Source: Halichondria panicea (lineage: Eukaryota > Porifera > Demospongiae > Suberitida > Halichondriidae). From it: 64,000 bases of DNA. Both the position numbers and the translations under genes were made by a program. The stretch's first letter is position 1; each line of letters starts with the position of its first letter. The stretch spans positions 3,424,001 through 3,488,000 of the forward strand of contig NC_087390.1 of NCBI RefSeq assembly GCF_963675165.1, written 5' to 3'. Under the pieces are notes generated by a model. It was not told the origin of the DNA, made no database searches, and worked only from the letters and a program-made list of their open reading frames with translations. Shown piece by piece: positions 41,265-53,055 of the stretch.

Positions 41265-43219
41265 TTCGACAAGTATAATTATAGCTGTTACAGTTCTGCA
41301 GACTATAATGGTTTATCCGTAATGAGTGTAGCGTACCAAATGCTAGGGCAATATTAATTGAATGGCCTTATTAAATTGAAGATGACCCCACAAACAATGA
41401 AAATGCTAAGATCTACACAAGAACAACATTAGGTACTTTTGGGGCATTGTTACGTTAAGACAAATGTATGTGTATAATACTCAATAAGGAACGCAACAAT
41501 AATTATGATAACAAGCTCATGCATGCTGTAATTTATTTGTATTTATAGATCATGTTTGCCATAAATACTGCAATCTGATTGGCTAAAGGAAGTGTTCTAA
41601 GTTGGATAGAAAATCATGTACTTGCTTAGCCTCGGTCCCAGGCCGATTTTTTTGAAGTTGAAAAATACGTTGGCGGCCTAGCTAGAAACAACGAGGCTGG
41701 GAATGAGGCTAGTATTTACTTAGAAAATCACGTACTTCACTTAGAATATCATGTATAGCAAAGATTAGATAAGAACATTCAAATCTGATTGGCTATAGAT
41801 ACTCATGGTTGCTATGATCTAAAATGCCTAGACACTGTTTATACTCACTACGTTCGGGATACTACAACCAGCCCTTTGGGCTTTCATGTACTAAACAGTG
41901 TCTAACTATTATGTTGATGCATCAACGTATATAATTATAGTCGTAGCACCTGATGGCAGGCAGTCAGTGGAAATGCAGGGCACTTCACCAACTAGATCTA
42001 ATATTATTGCGCATGCAGTGAGATTATTTGCTTTTTACTATGTCAGTATAATAGCAAGTAGACTAACTTAACATCACAATGCCCATACATGCATGCCTTC
42101 TCAGTCTATAAAAAAAAATTACAGTACTAGCTTCTTCGAAATAATTAAGGCTTCACCCATAATTATAGTATCCTATAATTATTAATTTTATACACTTAGC
42201 TACGGTGACCATAGTCTCGCAGATGTAAAAAGCGGTGCCTTATTTGGATCAATAGTAAAAGTCCACCTATAGGACCCCACATTTAGCCTTGGATCAGCTG
42301 GAGGGGCAGTACATAATAGATTTGTGAATGACATGACGTGTGGCTATCCCTCGCTTGCTTTAGCCAATCTTAGCAATTTTCACATTGACAATGTTTTGTG
42401 GGACTATTATTATTGTAGTGAAGTGAATGCATCTATACATTGTTTACGATTAGGGTAAATGTCCTGCTGATACTGTTTGAAGCCTGCCACTTGAAGGCTT
42501 GTTTCTAGGACCTGTACAGTGTGTGGGAGAGAGAGAGAATAATAAATAATATCTGTGTGTGACAGTGTATGATTTTGACATGCAGTGCTACATGTACCAT
42601 AATGGGCTCCTACATTGTATATCGATTACAGAACCATCACCCCTATATGGGGGTAATCTACTGACTCTGGAGGAGTTAGTGCATTGGCATGGGAGATTTG
42701 GCACATACTGCTGAGTACGTGCTGCATGAAGGTACGTAATACCAAATTGTGTTGTCAAATAACGTCATTTGCATGGTGAAGTTGTACATGCACATACAAA
42801 TTACTGCATGTACATGTGTATATGCAACTGATTTGTGGTGAAAAGTGTGCATCCATCCACGTACAGACTCTTAGAGTGCAGTACAACTGGACCAATTGAC
42901 CAGAGGTCACTAACATACATGTATATAGGTCTGCTGACCATCGTTCTTAGTCTGTGGATTCAAAACGTTTGTTTTAATAATCACACCTTCGATTTTCACC
43001 ATGGAACTAAAGCTAATTTATACAATGTATGTACATCTTGATACTCCAGTACCGTATAGTCACATTAGAATTAGAAATGCGTGCTTGTCATTGCTTGAGG
43101 CTGTAGAGTATCGAGTAGTTTGGTTAAATTATAAGGATGCTGTAAAACTGAGTCCACGGACAACACCAAAATAGCAGCCATCACGAGTTCAGACGAGTTC
43201 AGTACTTAAAAAACATAGC
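41265..43219. other. Intergenic between transporter cluster and conserved genes
   Basis: No coding sequence is supported. It contains a fold-back of family D at 41627-41711 and a 76-bp inverted repeat at 41829-41904 (arms TAGACACTGTTTA). From about 42550 onward the word TACATGT becomes frequent, as in the whole right part of the window. Confidence 0.5.
41627..41711. repeat. Small fold-back element family D
   Basis: 85 bp with ends TAGCCTCGGTCCCAGG and, inverted, TAGCCTCATTCCCAG. A second copy of 90 bp is at 33961-34050. Both have the internal words GGCC-ATTTTT and a GGCG-type core. Confidence 0.65.
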
Positions 43220-46200
43220 CTATGCAGGGCAGTCTTCTCTTGAGAGAAAAGCTATATACCTACTGTACATGTAGCAGTAATTAGGAGCAGAGGACGAGGC
43301 ACTGATTACCCACATACAACCCCTCACTTGTATTGAGGAAGCTTTGTTTCTCTTATGGTGTGCCAGAGAGCCCTTGACAATTGTACCCCCTCCCATTCCA
43401 CCGTTTATTCTCATATGTGCCCCGCCCAGTGAGGGCAGCGACACAGTCCTACGTTCTTCAACCCCACTCTTCTCTTGACTCAAATGCAGAGGACTCTGAT
43501 TGACACGCATGTACTCTTGCGAGCTCCCTCTTCGCTCAGCTGGGTATTGTGACATCATGCAATCAACTCGAGTGCTAGATCCTTTCAGAGTGCATCCACT
43601 GATCACAGGTGATAGTAGTGCGGTTCTTGGCTCCAGGGTCGAGGGGCCATCCACCGATGAAATAGACACACCTGATGATCGTTTGGACCTGTAAGACAAA
43701 CTGGATTTAGATTTAGAACTTCTGGGTCATTACAATTATATTATTGTTGAATACACAAAATAAATCGCCATTCAAAACTTGCGATAACGTCGTCATGTCC
43801 TACCTGGTTAATAGTATCTTTTGCTTCTTGAGTTGTCTGGTCACGGCAATATTATTGGAGATGTGAGGGAGGGTGGTATCCTCACTGGAAGAGCTACGCC
43901 CCTGAAAAGAGGAGCCAGTTTCACAGTCCTGTACTGGCCTCTGAGGCTTCCTACAGGGGATAGGGTATATAGTATTATGTTTGGTACATACCTTATTTGT
44001 GAGTTATATTGAAAATCAAAAATGCTACTGTGAATAATATTTATAGTCATGCATTCACGATACTACCACCCTCACCTCAATGTATGTACTCTCCTCCCTC
44101 CACTGATCCCCTGACCTGATACAGTGAAAGCTACATCTTCTTTCTTGTCCACCGAGTGACCCTTGAGTCCACATTTTAACCTCTGACCTACTGTCGCTGG
44201 TCCCCTAACCATCGCCCTAGTGAGAGGAATCATTTCGTGCCCTTGTGTGGACTGTCTAGTCTGATGGGACAGCCTCCTATTACGAGGGGGCCGAGTGTAC
44301 ACTGACTTGCCATCGATAGGACACACAGAGTTTGTACGCAACCACTCTTGCAGACACTCACGGTGAAACTGACAAGGACATAATTTATTTCAAGTACACC
44401 AAATTGAGACATTACAACAAATGTACAGTATCTACGGCCCTGATAATTATAATAAGGCATTATTGTATGTATAACTATACCTGGTGTTTGCAAGGTAGTT
44501 TTCTGATCCAGTCCCCTCTGCTGTAGTCCCTAGCACAAATCTGACAGTTGGTCCTGCCCACAATCAGGGGGTGGTCTCCATCCAATGGCTCCACATGGAG
44601 AGAGTTTACTACTCTATCCGAAACACCAATACTCCTGCGACCACTTGGAGAAGTAGCGTGATTGGCTGAGGGGAGGTCCAACTGGAGGAGGACCTCGTAA
44701 TCGTTTTCAGTTAGGGAGCGGCTCTGAGAGGAGAGAAAAAATGTTGCTAAAGCAGATGCTTAACTTATGTTGAGCTTATTCACGCCCTGAACACACAGAC
44801 GGTTATAACAGTAAACCTACATGTAACTACGGCCGCCTATACACATGTATGTATATGCGCCGAGGGCTAATGAGGTAATCTTCTTACAAACATGTACATA
44901 CTCTTATTGTATTGTGTAAATACGCTTTTGTGTAGCCTTTGCTGTACATGTACCTGTAGAGAAGATAATAGTTGTGAGGGGAGTGCTGAGGGTTCAGCAG
45001 GAGGGTGATTGGTGAAGCGAGTGGCCGGTCTCCATGGCTGGTCGGAGTGCTGGGAGGGGGACTGATGACTATAGTAACACTATAATACCTAGTATTATAG
45101 TTACTACGTACACTACTTCCATTGCCTGTGGACAACTATATACATGTACAACAATTAGTATTGCCTTCTCAGGTAATATCACGCTATAGGAAAGTACACC
45201 CACTTTCTGAAAGTCAGCAACTACCCACCTTTCTCATCTGGAACGAGTGCAGAAGATGCACTTGATTGCTTGAGAAGCAGTCATGACATAGATGGTAGCT
45301 AATACATGTCACACATCGGTAGCACTTTCCAGGGACTGGACACACACAACAATGAGAACACGTCACTCCTAAATGGAGCGATGTTTTCTCCACCAGCAAC
45401 CTCTTAGCAGATTTTGATGTAACAGGCTGTATTGGTCCAAACTCCTCTCGACATAACGGACACCGTAAAATCCTCTCCCCTGACACAGACCGTTGATTGT
45501 CTGCCATTATCTTCATACATTTTGTGTGGATGTTTTGTCCACAACCAAATTGACAATAGACAATAGACTGTGTTGAATCCAGGAGGTTGTCCTGGCATAT
45601 TGGACACACATCTCCAGGTTCGATCTGACGCTGTGTCACCATTTTCGTGTGGTCATGTGACTGAATTGAAGATTTTGATTGGTCGGCTGGTTGTCTACGA
45701 AGGTAGCCGAGTATGATCTCATTGATCTCCCTCTCGATGAGTGCTTGCTGCCAGATTAGAGGATTGGTGCGAGGCACACGAAACTTCTTCAGCATAACCC
45801 TAAATACCAAGAAAATTAATGTGCAAAGTGGTGTATATTTAGACCCCAACAAGTATTTTGCAAGACTATTTATACTATAATTTATGGGTGAATTATCAAA
45901 TTTTGTTATATGATTTGCTGGTGAAAAACACATGATCCTTTGCGATAACTACTGCGTTCTGGCAAGGATCGTGTGTATATATGTACTAGTAGGCTTTGCG
46001 TGCAAATTAATCAACCTCGCAAAGTTCGCATAATTATTATGTTTGATGCTCGCAAAACATTCTAGTAATAATGACATAATTTTTATAATTATTATTATTA
46101 TAGCGTGCAAGCCAAAATTAATGAAAGAATCGCGGGTGCTGATACCTCGGTGGAGGCACCAAAGCTATACGATATTACAGTGGTACAAAAACTGAAAAAC

Positions 46201-46864
46201 TGGAACACGATTGACCATTATCGTAGCTAAAAAGGCTCCCCAAAAAATTAATGGCTTCTCACTCTTGCAGCTACCCTAGCTAGTGTTCTAGTGCAGAGCT
46301 AACTACTAAGTAGAGTAGCAACACTCTATGGACAACTTTTGCTACGCACTGTTCTGATAATGGCATTCCAAGTAAACAAACTAGAACGAAGCATTGTTTT
46401 GTAAATCCACGCATTGCAATCCACAGTGACTAGAAGCCTATAGACAATCGTTGAGCAGCTGTAGCTATCTACACAGACACACACTACCTATATACCGTAT
46501 ACCTTGCTGCGCATGGCGGCATGTGCACCGACCCGAGGCATAATAATCATAATTATAATCATTTAAAGTAATACGGTATGCGTGGTGGCGCTGTAATTAC
46601 ATCAACTACGGTAAGGCTCTAGTGTAATAATACTAACCAAAGTATGTGATGACAAAGTTCATGATTCTTCTTGAACTCTGAGCAAGAGCACATGTTTGGA
46701 TCTCCAAGAAACACTTTGATCTTCTTACTACTTTGCTCTCCCTTGAGGACAATTCCTGTGGGTCCAATTTGATGGAGAATGTAGTAACGGGCTGCCAAAG
46801 CCTCATCTATTCTTGTAGATATGAGGTCTGGGCAGAGCCGTCTCCATGAAACACTTCGCAACAT
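43220..46864 (-). CDS. ZSWIM2: ZSWIM2-like E3 ubiquitin ligase
   Basis: Seven exons assemble with consistent phases: 46638-46864, 45229-45799, 44954-45061, 44481-44723, 44076-44368, 43804-43950, 43220-43688, giving 685 residues. Domain order: SWIM zinc finger (CSC...CHH at ~57-72, preceded by HQIGPTGIVLKG), RING (DVCPICQ...CPLC, ~138-190), ZZ finger (CSHC...CYRC...CHDC, ~211-258), second RING-H2 (NCQICARDY...LPCKHQ|FHREC...CPIDGK, ~361-404, split by the intron after exon 4) and a long low-complexity Ser-rich tail. This SWIM-RING-ZZ-RING order is that of ZSWIM2/MEX, which in mammals is testis-enriched and self-ubiquitinates. All metal-binding residues I checked are present. Length is close to vertebrate ZSWIM2. 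The tail after the second RING is not recognisably conserved. Intron 1 contains a repeat R1 copy. Confidence 0.9.
46135..46540 (+). repeat. Dispersed repeat R1, copy in ZSWIM2 intron 1
   Basis: Shares GGTGCTGATACCTCGGTGGAGG, CTAGTGCAGAGCTAACTACT, GGCATTCCAAGTAAACAAAC and GACTAGAAGCCTATAGA with the other copies at 26106, 49040 and 56985 (each word quoted within 22 bases of its site). Non-coding. Confidence 0.65.
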
Positions 46865-47459
46865 AATTATTAATGATCTGTTGTGTCGTTGTGATAATTA
46901 TATCCTCGTCCCCACGGCAACTATTAGTAGATCTAAACAGGGGCTTTCCCTTGACACACCCACGCTAGATCTTTTATTTCAGCGTGGAACTCTGCACAAT
47001 GAAGGATCTATGACTTTTTTATAGTTGCTAAATCAGGATCAAGGGAATGCACCTGGATCTGTCGCTAGAATTCTATAATTATTTTCGTTTGTGATTTTTA
47101 AAAAGCTTACGCATAACAATGGAAATTCCCCCGGCCACCTCGGACCACATGCAGCATGCGTTCATATGCATTACTTATATAATTATTATACAGAAATCGT
47201 AGGGAAGTCTTACCAGAGCTACACGTATGACATGCATGCACATGTAGCCTATAAGATCTGATGTGTCCAATACATGCACTTTATGTGCAGATAATCATAG
47301 GACCAAAATGAAATTCGCTGCTTTTCATTACTATTTATATATTAGTGAGAGTGAAATAATCAGAGCTACAGATAATGTCAGGAGTGCATGCACTCCTGAT
47401 AAATGGATTAAAAGATCAGAGATGTGTCTACGATAATTGTACATGTACATGTAGTAGTG
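46865..47459. other. Short intergenic region
   Basis: Separates the ZSWIM2-like start from the 3' end of the next minus-strand gene, so the ZSWIM2 promoter must lie here or in the neighbouring terminal exon. A 22-bp perfect palindrome (TCAGGAGTGCA and its mirror) is centred near 47390. Confidence 0.5.
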
Positions 47460-50400
47460 TTAGGAATAGTCAATTTTATTGTATGGGTTGTATGGTGACA
47501 CAGTCTTAACCATTTTGGAGAGTATGCTATTCCTTGCAAAGGGTGACTTTTCCTCCTCAAGTTGAATCTCCCTGCAATTAGTGTTGAGAGAAAATTAATG
47601 GTTATATTACAAATGACATTTAGAAAAGCATGTAAGGGGGTACATGTACTTAGACGCTAACTAGCGAAATTTTGTCCTTGCTCCATATTTATTGTGGTCA
47701 CAAAACGTAAAACCTTCGTAAACTAGTCCGTTTACTAAGAATTATGTTCTGTAATACTAATCTCCATGACTGAGTCCCATGAAGCTGTGGCTTTAGGTCT
47801 AAAAGATTTACATATATACTAGTCTGAAACCAGAAAAGGCTCTCATTTTCCTCTACGATGGTTGTACAGCCGGGATGTCTTCGCAAGTAGCAGTTGGAAG
47901 CCATAGACTTGCCATAGCCTGTACAGAACCAGGCTCAGACATCCCGACCATACAACCATTATAGAAGCAGATGAGAGCCTCTTCATGGCAGTGGCGGATC
48001 CAGGAAAAATGAAAGGGGGGGTTCCAAACTAGCGCATAGCGTGAGTAGTGAAAGTCGCGACAGCGCGAATTTTTGGGGGTTACGCCCACTTCCGGTCACA
48101 CGTGACTAGGGAAAATACCATACTCAGCCAGGGTAAGTCCCATAATAGACTTGCGTAGGCTAGCTAGCTGCCACGAACAGTCAACTAGCTAGCCTAGGCT
48201 AACCTGAACACTCCTTTGGCAGTTGATACATCAAAACAATAGGTACAATCATTGAATCAAATTGCAATAGCTACAAAAACTGATAAATAGCTAGCTGGTG
48301 TCATTAAGCCTTCTAAAGTTAACTTCAAAAGGGGGGGTCAAGGGACCCCATGAACCCTCCTCTGGATCCGCCACTGCATGGCTTTGGACTAGTGTAAAAG
48401 CATTTTGGACCAACGCTGGAAAGCTAAGTTGCTTTACATAGATAGAAACATAGATTAAGAGTGCTGCAAGTTAGATAGCTTTGAAGATTAGCTAGTGCAG
48501 TCGCACACTGTTCTATTAAACTTAACTAGCTCGCATGCATCTGCATGCTTGTTCTCTAATTATTCCGGACACTTTGCATGCTCTACAAAAATTTGTTCCA
48601 AAATAATTATTTTGCTGTCCGATGATATACGGTAAGCGTGGTCATGCCTGGTTGACGCCTACACAATTAAAATGTTTCCACGCTCACGTAGGTAGTTCAA
48701 TGATATGTAGCTAAAGGCATACCTGTGTGTCCTAGCGGAGGTTGTGGGTTCAGGTAAAGGCATATTGCTGTGTGCATGGGCCACAGCTGTCCAGTGAACA
48801 CATCCAGTGTAACCAGGAATATTTGCCAATCTGTGTGTGTGTGTGTGCATGCATACTTCAAGGACTCGTATGCTAACAGCTCACCTGGACGTGTTAGTTG
48901 CCCTTGGTTTGAGAGATCTGATAAGGAAAGTCGGCTTACTATTTGAATCTGGCATGTCTGTCATCCAGTTATCAGGAATGTGCCCACTGAATACAAACAT
49001 ACATGTATATGTATACAATGATGCAATAACGCTGCTGCAGGTTCTTATAATAACACCACGATGGTGCTGATGTCTCGTTGGATGTGTCAAAGCTACACAA
49101 CATAAAGCTGCTACATGTAGCTATTGCTAATACGATATCATGAGAACATTTTTGCATTGATTTTGCTGCATGCAGGCAGAATCACAGGGAAACTCAAAGA
49201 GTGGGAATGATTGTTGATAAAAAGGATGCCAATTGCAAAAGTCAAAATTAATGTGCATCAGTAGGGTATTGCAGCTACAAAAAAGTAACTAAGGAATAGC
49301 AACACTTCATGGACAAGTTTTGTTACGCACTCTTAGTCTACTGAAAAGGCTGCAATGGCATTCCAAGTAAGCAAAACTCAAGAACCCAGCATTATTTTGC
49401 AAATCCACAAATTAAAATCCCAAGAAAACATGACTAGAAGCCTATAGAAGCTCTTACTTGCACTTCATTGATCCTTGCAGCTGTACCAGTCTACACAGAC
49501 AGACACACAAACATACTACCGTACTCGCTTGTTTGTGCATGCGCACTGAAGCATAATAATACGTACGTGATATATACATTAGAAGTTACTGTTGTGAATC
49601 ACTTACTAGTATCCTGGTATTTGCTGTGTTTTGCGGCTGCAGCTATGATTGTGGCAAAAGTTGAATGTACAGTAGCCATGCAACATACTATACTCACTAG
49701 TTTATGCCCTGAGGACCATTGATAAATTTGCCACGACGAGACTGGACAAAGTCCCATTCAGCTCCAAAATTCTGTGAACAGCATAATTATACAATACAAG
49801 TTGTCACAGTTGCTTCAAGGGTACACAGATGTTAAAATGGAATTTACATGTACCGTACTCTACCGAGTTATGCCCACGTCCGAAATTACGCCTACCCCCA
49901 CTTTTGAGTGAAAGTTCCTACATAGGCTAATTTGCCTCAAGAATACGCCCACTAGGAAGTGATGCATTTGTCAGTGAGCAAGCTGTCAAGAAAAGGTTTA
50001 CTGGTAGCAGATTATTGTGTACGCTGGTTAGCTGGTTAGCTCTGAATATAGCAATAGATAATTATAGCTAGTCCTATTTATAAGTACAAGAGATAAGCTA
50101 TTTTACCCATGCATATAATTATGTTGTATATCATTGTATTTCAAGAGCTGGCAGGCTGTCAGACGCATACAGAAAAGAATAGTTTCTTGGCTAAATTTCA
50201 AGGCAAAACTGCTGTTTTCGAAATTAAGCCCATCCCACCTGTAGCTGCTTTTGTAGCATACAATTAGGGTGGCGTAATCTCAGTAGAGTACGGTATCGTT
50301 AATGCACAACGTATAGAGTATAGTTGCCTTCATTGTGCACAGAAACATACGAATGCTACATTCCCTTGCATATGAACCGTACCTGCCATTCAGCTGGTTC

Positions 50401-51771
50401 ACTGTGATAACGTCTGAAAGTGAGCTTCATGGAGACTGGATCGGGAAACTGCTCTATAGTGGACACCGCAGGAGGTACAGAGGGGGGTACTCGCTCATTC
50501 CAGCCAATCTCATCTGCAGCTCTGCATGTAATGAGAAATTTAATCATGAAAATTAATCCTAATTAATCCTCTTATTAGAAAACCAAACATAGAAAACCAA
50601 CTTTCTACAATCGAGGCTAGGATAATTATGCCTCAATTTTTGGAGCTGCTGGAGGGTCCACTGTATTCATTATTTTGTATTCATGGGATGGTGGGAGGGT
50701 CATTATTGTACAATGAACATTCCATACGACTGTGAATAGTCACTTTAGTTTATTGGATAGCCTAATTATTCACTGTAGGTACAATTTACAGCCTGTAAGC
50801 ACTCCTTAGCATGTTAATAATTAAGGATGTGTCTATTAGTGTTACCTCTGAGACGATGTCCTCCAAGTGTAAGCTCTTACTAGTGCATCTCTCTCGCTCT
50901 GTTCAGCATCCTCAAGGTCTACAACTTGAGCTGTGCTTTCAGTGTAGGCTCGTTTATGGGGAAGAGGGGTGCTGCTGCGTGTCACAGGAGGTTCAATCTC
51001 AGTTTGCACACCCTGACTTTTTCCTACAATAAAGGGTCATGTTGTGCAATCATTCTTGTCCTAGTGCAGTGATTGACTTCAGCCTTCAGTCTAGCCTCGA
51101 ATCCACGCCACGTATTTTAATCGGCGTGGATTCGAGGCTACCTTTAGCCATGGCTAGCATGTTCATTTTTATACTTAGACTCTATATACATGTATGTACA
51201 CTGAGGAATTTTTACCTTTTGCCTGATCAGCATATACCACTAAGTCCCTCAAACCGCCTACTGTTTTCGGGCGTTCATGTGAACAGCTTGTCACATGACT
51301 GGGAGATGAAAGTTGGTGGTCGCGAGCAGTTGCAGACTTAACCATTCGCACTCTGGTTTTGATCCGAGGTAGTCGCTCAGACTGGGTATTGGATTCGTCC
51401 TCCTGAGCAAACTGGACACACGACTTATCTAAACCATCAACCTTTGGTAATTGATTCCCTGGTGATAACTTTGTTTTGCTTCTTGCATCCAGGTTTAAAT
51501 TATTTTGTTTTGTTTGACTGGTTTTTAAAGTTGCCGGGTCTTTAGTTTTCAATTGGAAAATCTTTCGACTGACTGGTCCTGACAGCATGAGCGAACTGTT
51601 CGGTTTCTTGTAGCCTAGTTCGTGAGATCTCTCCTTTTGTTCTTGAAGCAGTGCAATATTCTTAGACCTCAGTAACCTCTGGTGCTCAGAGTACGATAGG
51701 CCATCTTTTGTTGAGTCAGATTGAAGGAAAGTCTCAAAGGTTGGACGTGGTCGTGGTGCAGCGTCAACCAT
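47460..51771 (-). CDS. Probable sperm/ciliary microtubule inner protein (SPMIP7/SPATA48-like)
   Basis: Seven exons with consistent phases: 51216-51771, 50846-51023, 50383-50521, 49698-49771, 48885-48986, 48723-48830, 47460-47571, giving 422 residues. The start is MVDAAPRPRPTFETF (ATG 51769-51771); only a TTG lies further upstream in frame. The protein has no membrane segment, signal peptide or enzyme motif and is basic and disordered in the first half. Conserved-looking blocks follow: EWDFVQSRRGKFINGPQGI, YGHIPDNWM, then ANIPGYTGCVHWTA and PFARNSILSKMVKTVSPYNP. The IPGYTG-type motif and short aromatic/proline blocks resemble axonemal microtubule inner proteins, in particular the vertebrate SPATA48/SPMIP7 group. 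That identity is from memory and is the uncertain part; the exon model is firm. A 5' untranslated exon with donor GAG|GTAAGC near 51846 is likely. The next gene downstream is the ZSWIM2-like ligase. Confidence 0.65.
47770..48410. mobile_element. Fold-back element split by a hAT-type MITE
   Basis: Left arm 47818-47880 (ACTAGTCTGAAACCAGAAAA...GGGATGTCT) pairs with right arm 47937-47988 plus 48382-48393, once the insertion at 47989-48376 and one CATGG copy are removed. Weaker pairing extends outward to about 47770 and 48410. It lies in the last intron of the SPMIP7-like gene. Confidence 0.75.
47989..48376. mobile_element. hAT-type MITE, 388 bp
   Basis: The ends CAGTGGCGGATCCAGG and, inverted, CAGTGGCGGATCCAGAGG are classic for hAT-derived elements. 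CATGG flanks both sides (47984-47988 and 48377-48381). The insertion point interrupts the inverted arm of the surrounding fold-back, so the host arm sequence confirms the boundaries. Just inside both ends is a G-rich run (AAAGGGGGGG). Confidence 0.85.
49040..49560 (+). repeat. Dispersed repeat R1, copy in SPMIP7-like intron
   Basis: About 520 bp between exons 4 and 5 of the SPMIP7-like gene. It shares GATGTCTCGTTGGATGTGTC, ATGGCATTCCAAGTAAGCAA, GACTAGAAGCCTATAGAAGC and TGCATGCGCACTGAAGCAT with the other copies. Confidence 0.65.
51092..51140. repeat. Hairpin with two perfect 18-bp arms (family D')
   Basis: TAGCCTCGAATCCACGCC, a 13-base spacer, then the exact mirror GGCGTGGATTCGAGGCTA. It lies in intron 1 of the SPMIP7-like gene. 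A truncated relative is at 31532-31570. Confidence 0.85.
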
Positions 51772-51879
51772 TGTTCCCAACCTTTATGAACACAGTGTAG
51801 ATTTTAATCCATAGCTATAAATACTTATATACATCGTGGAGCTTACCTCTATCAAACAATGCAAAGAGAGCTACTAGGC

Positions 51880-51895
51880 AACATGGCGGGCAGCT
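51880..51895 (-). promoter_or_regulatory. Candidate YY1-like initiator-proximal site
   Basis: ACATGGCGGGCAGC on the plus strand is a near match to the animal YY1 consensus AANATGGCGGC, often found near transcription starts of TATA-less genes. It lies about 110 bp upstream of the predicted ATG and just upstream of a probable 5' UTR exon. Prediction only. Confidence 0.35.
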
Positions 51896-52419
51896 AGCGG
51901 CAACTATACGTAGCTAAGCAACACCAGAACGCCCTCGAAGTAGAGAGAAACATTGTGAGCATGCGCAATAGGCCAATAGGCCCTGGTATGCTCTTTTTCT
52001 GCCTATAATTACAGTACTATGCTTTTGAGTACTGCCTCAAATTCAGCCTATACTATGCATGCTTGTCAAAAGAATGTACTATCGAACTGCAAAACATTTG
52101 CAATGTGAACGTTGCTAGAATTGCCAGGAAAAGCGCGAAATTCGGCGAGTGCATTAACTCCAATCTGTTATACAACGTCATTCACATCATAGATACCGTA
52201 TCTATGTTCACATGTACTGTTTGTTTTTGTGCTTTTTCTGGCCAATCCTAGGCCTTTCACATATTGCAGTAACAATTTATAGTGATGGTGATGTTTAAGC
52301 AGTATACGTAGGTCTACTTCGTAACCAAACTCTTGTTGTATTGTACATTTGTAACAAAACTGAGGATTCAACATAGATGTAAAGAAGGCTTTTAGAAAAA
52401 AACACGTTCAGCAGCAGCA

Positions 52420-52827
52420 GGGAACCATTTAGTCTCGCGAGCAGACTTGTAACTATTGCAGCAATTCCATGGCACTGAGGAATGTAGTCACGTGCAAGAT
52501 ATTTGTTAATTAACCAAATTCACATGTAGACAAATATTTTCATTCGCAGCTAGCTAGCTCTTGCTTGGTCTGAGCTCCTTGTAATCGAGCTCCTTCGCAG
52601 CCAGGTATGGTTCAACACTAAAATTAACCTTTGCTAGAGTCAATAATCCTTCTTTTCACGTTCATTTTATGCTATAATAGGAAAATATACGGGGTGTTAC
52701 CACCCACTATGACGTGGACAAATCTGATTGGCACTGCCAACATTCTGGCAGGGGTCCACGGAATTGCTGCAATAGTTACCAGACGTTCCCTCCCTCCCAC
52801 GTCTGCTCGCGAGACTAGGAACCATTG
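52420..52827. mobile_element. Fold-back element
   Basis: Left arm GGAACCATTTAGTCTCGCGA...TAACTATTGCAGCAATTCC (52421-52479) pairs with the inverted arm at 52760-52827, which has a ~20-base G/A-rich insertion. The middle is unique and non-coding. Confidence 0.65.
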
Positions 52828-53055
52828 GATTTGCACGAAACTGACCAAATTCACAATTTTAACCTATTATGCCTCAATTATGCCAGCATAATGGCTTAAC
52901 CTATTATGCCCCAAATTATGCTGGCATAATTTGCCAGGGCCTAATATCAACACACATTTCTTGAAGATGAGAGCACTACATGTAACATAGTAAACATTAA
53001 ACATTCATACAAACACAAGCGCTGCAATAAACTACTGACACAAACTGTACATAGT

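Larger units (their letters stand above)
51772..53055. other. Intergenic: promoter of SPMIP7-like gene and a fold-back
   Basis: The segment 51846-51960 is the likely promoter and 5' end of the SPMIP7-like gene. A fold-back at 52420-52827 and small hairpins around 52865-52945 occupy most of the rest. The 3' end of the RhoGAP gene begins at 53056. Confidence 0.55.

Noticed and set aside
46490-46560. Sequence TATACCGTATACC as another family B MITE end
   Set aside because: No matching inverted end within 400 bp and no family core words.
48723-48840. Alternative reading frame QIFLVTLDVFTGQLW across exon 6 of the SPMIP7-like gene
   Set aside because: Only the frame with ANIPGYTGCVHWTA joins in phase to exons 5 and 7; the other frame needs a different acceptor and breaks downstream.
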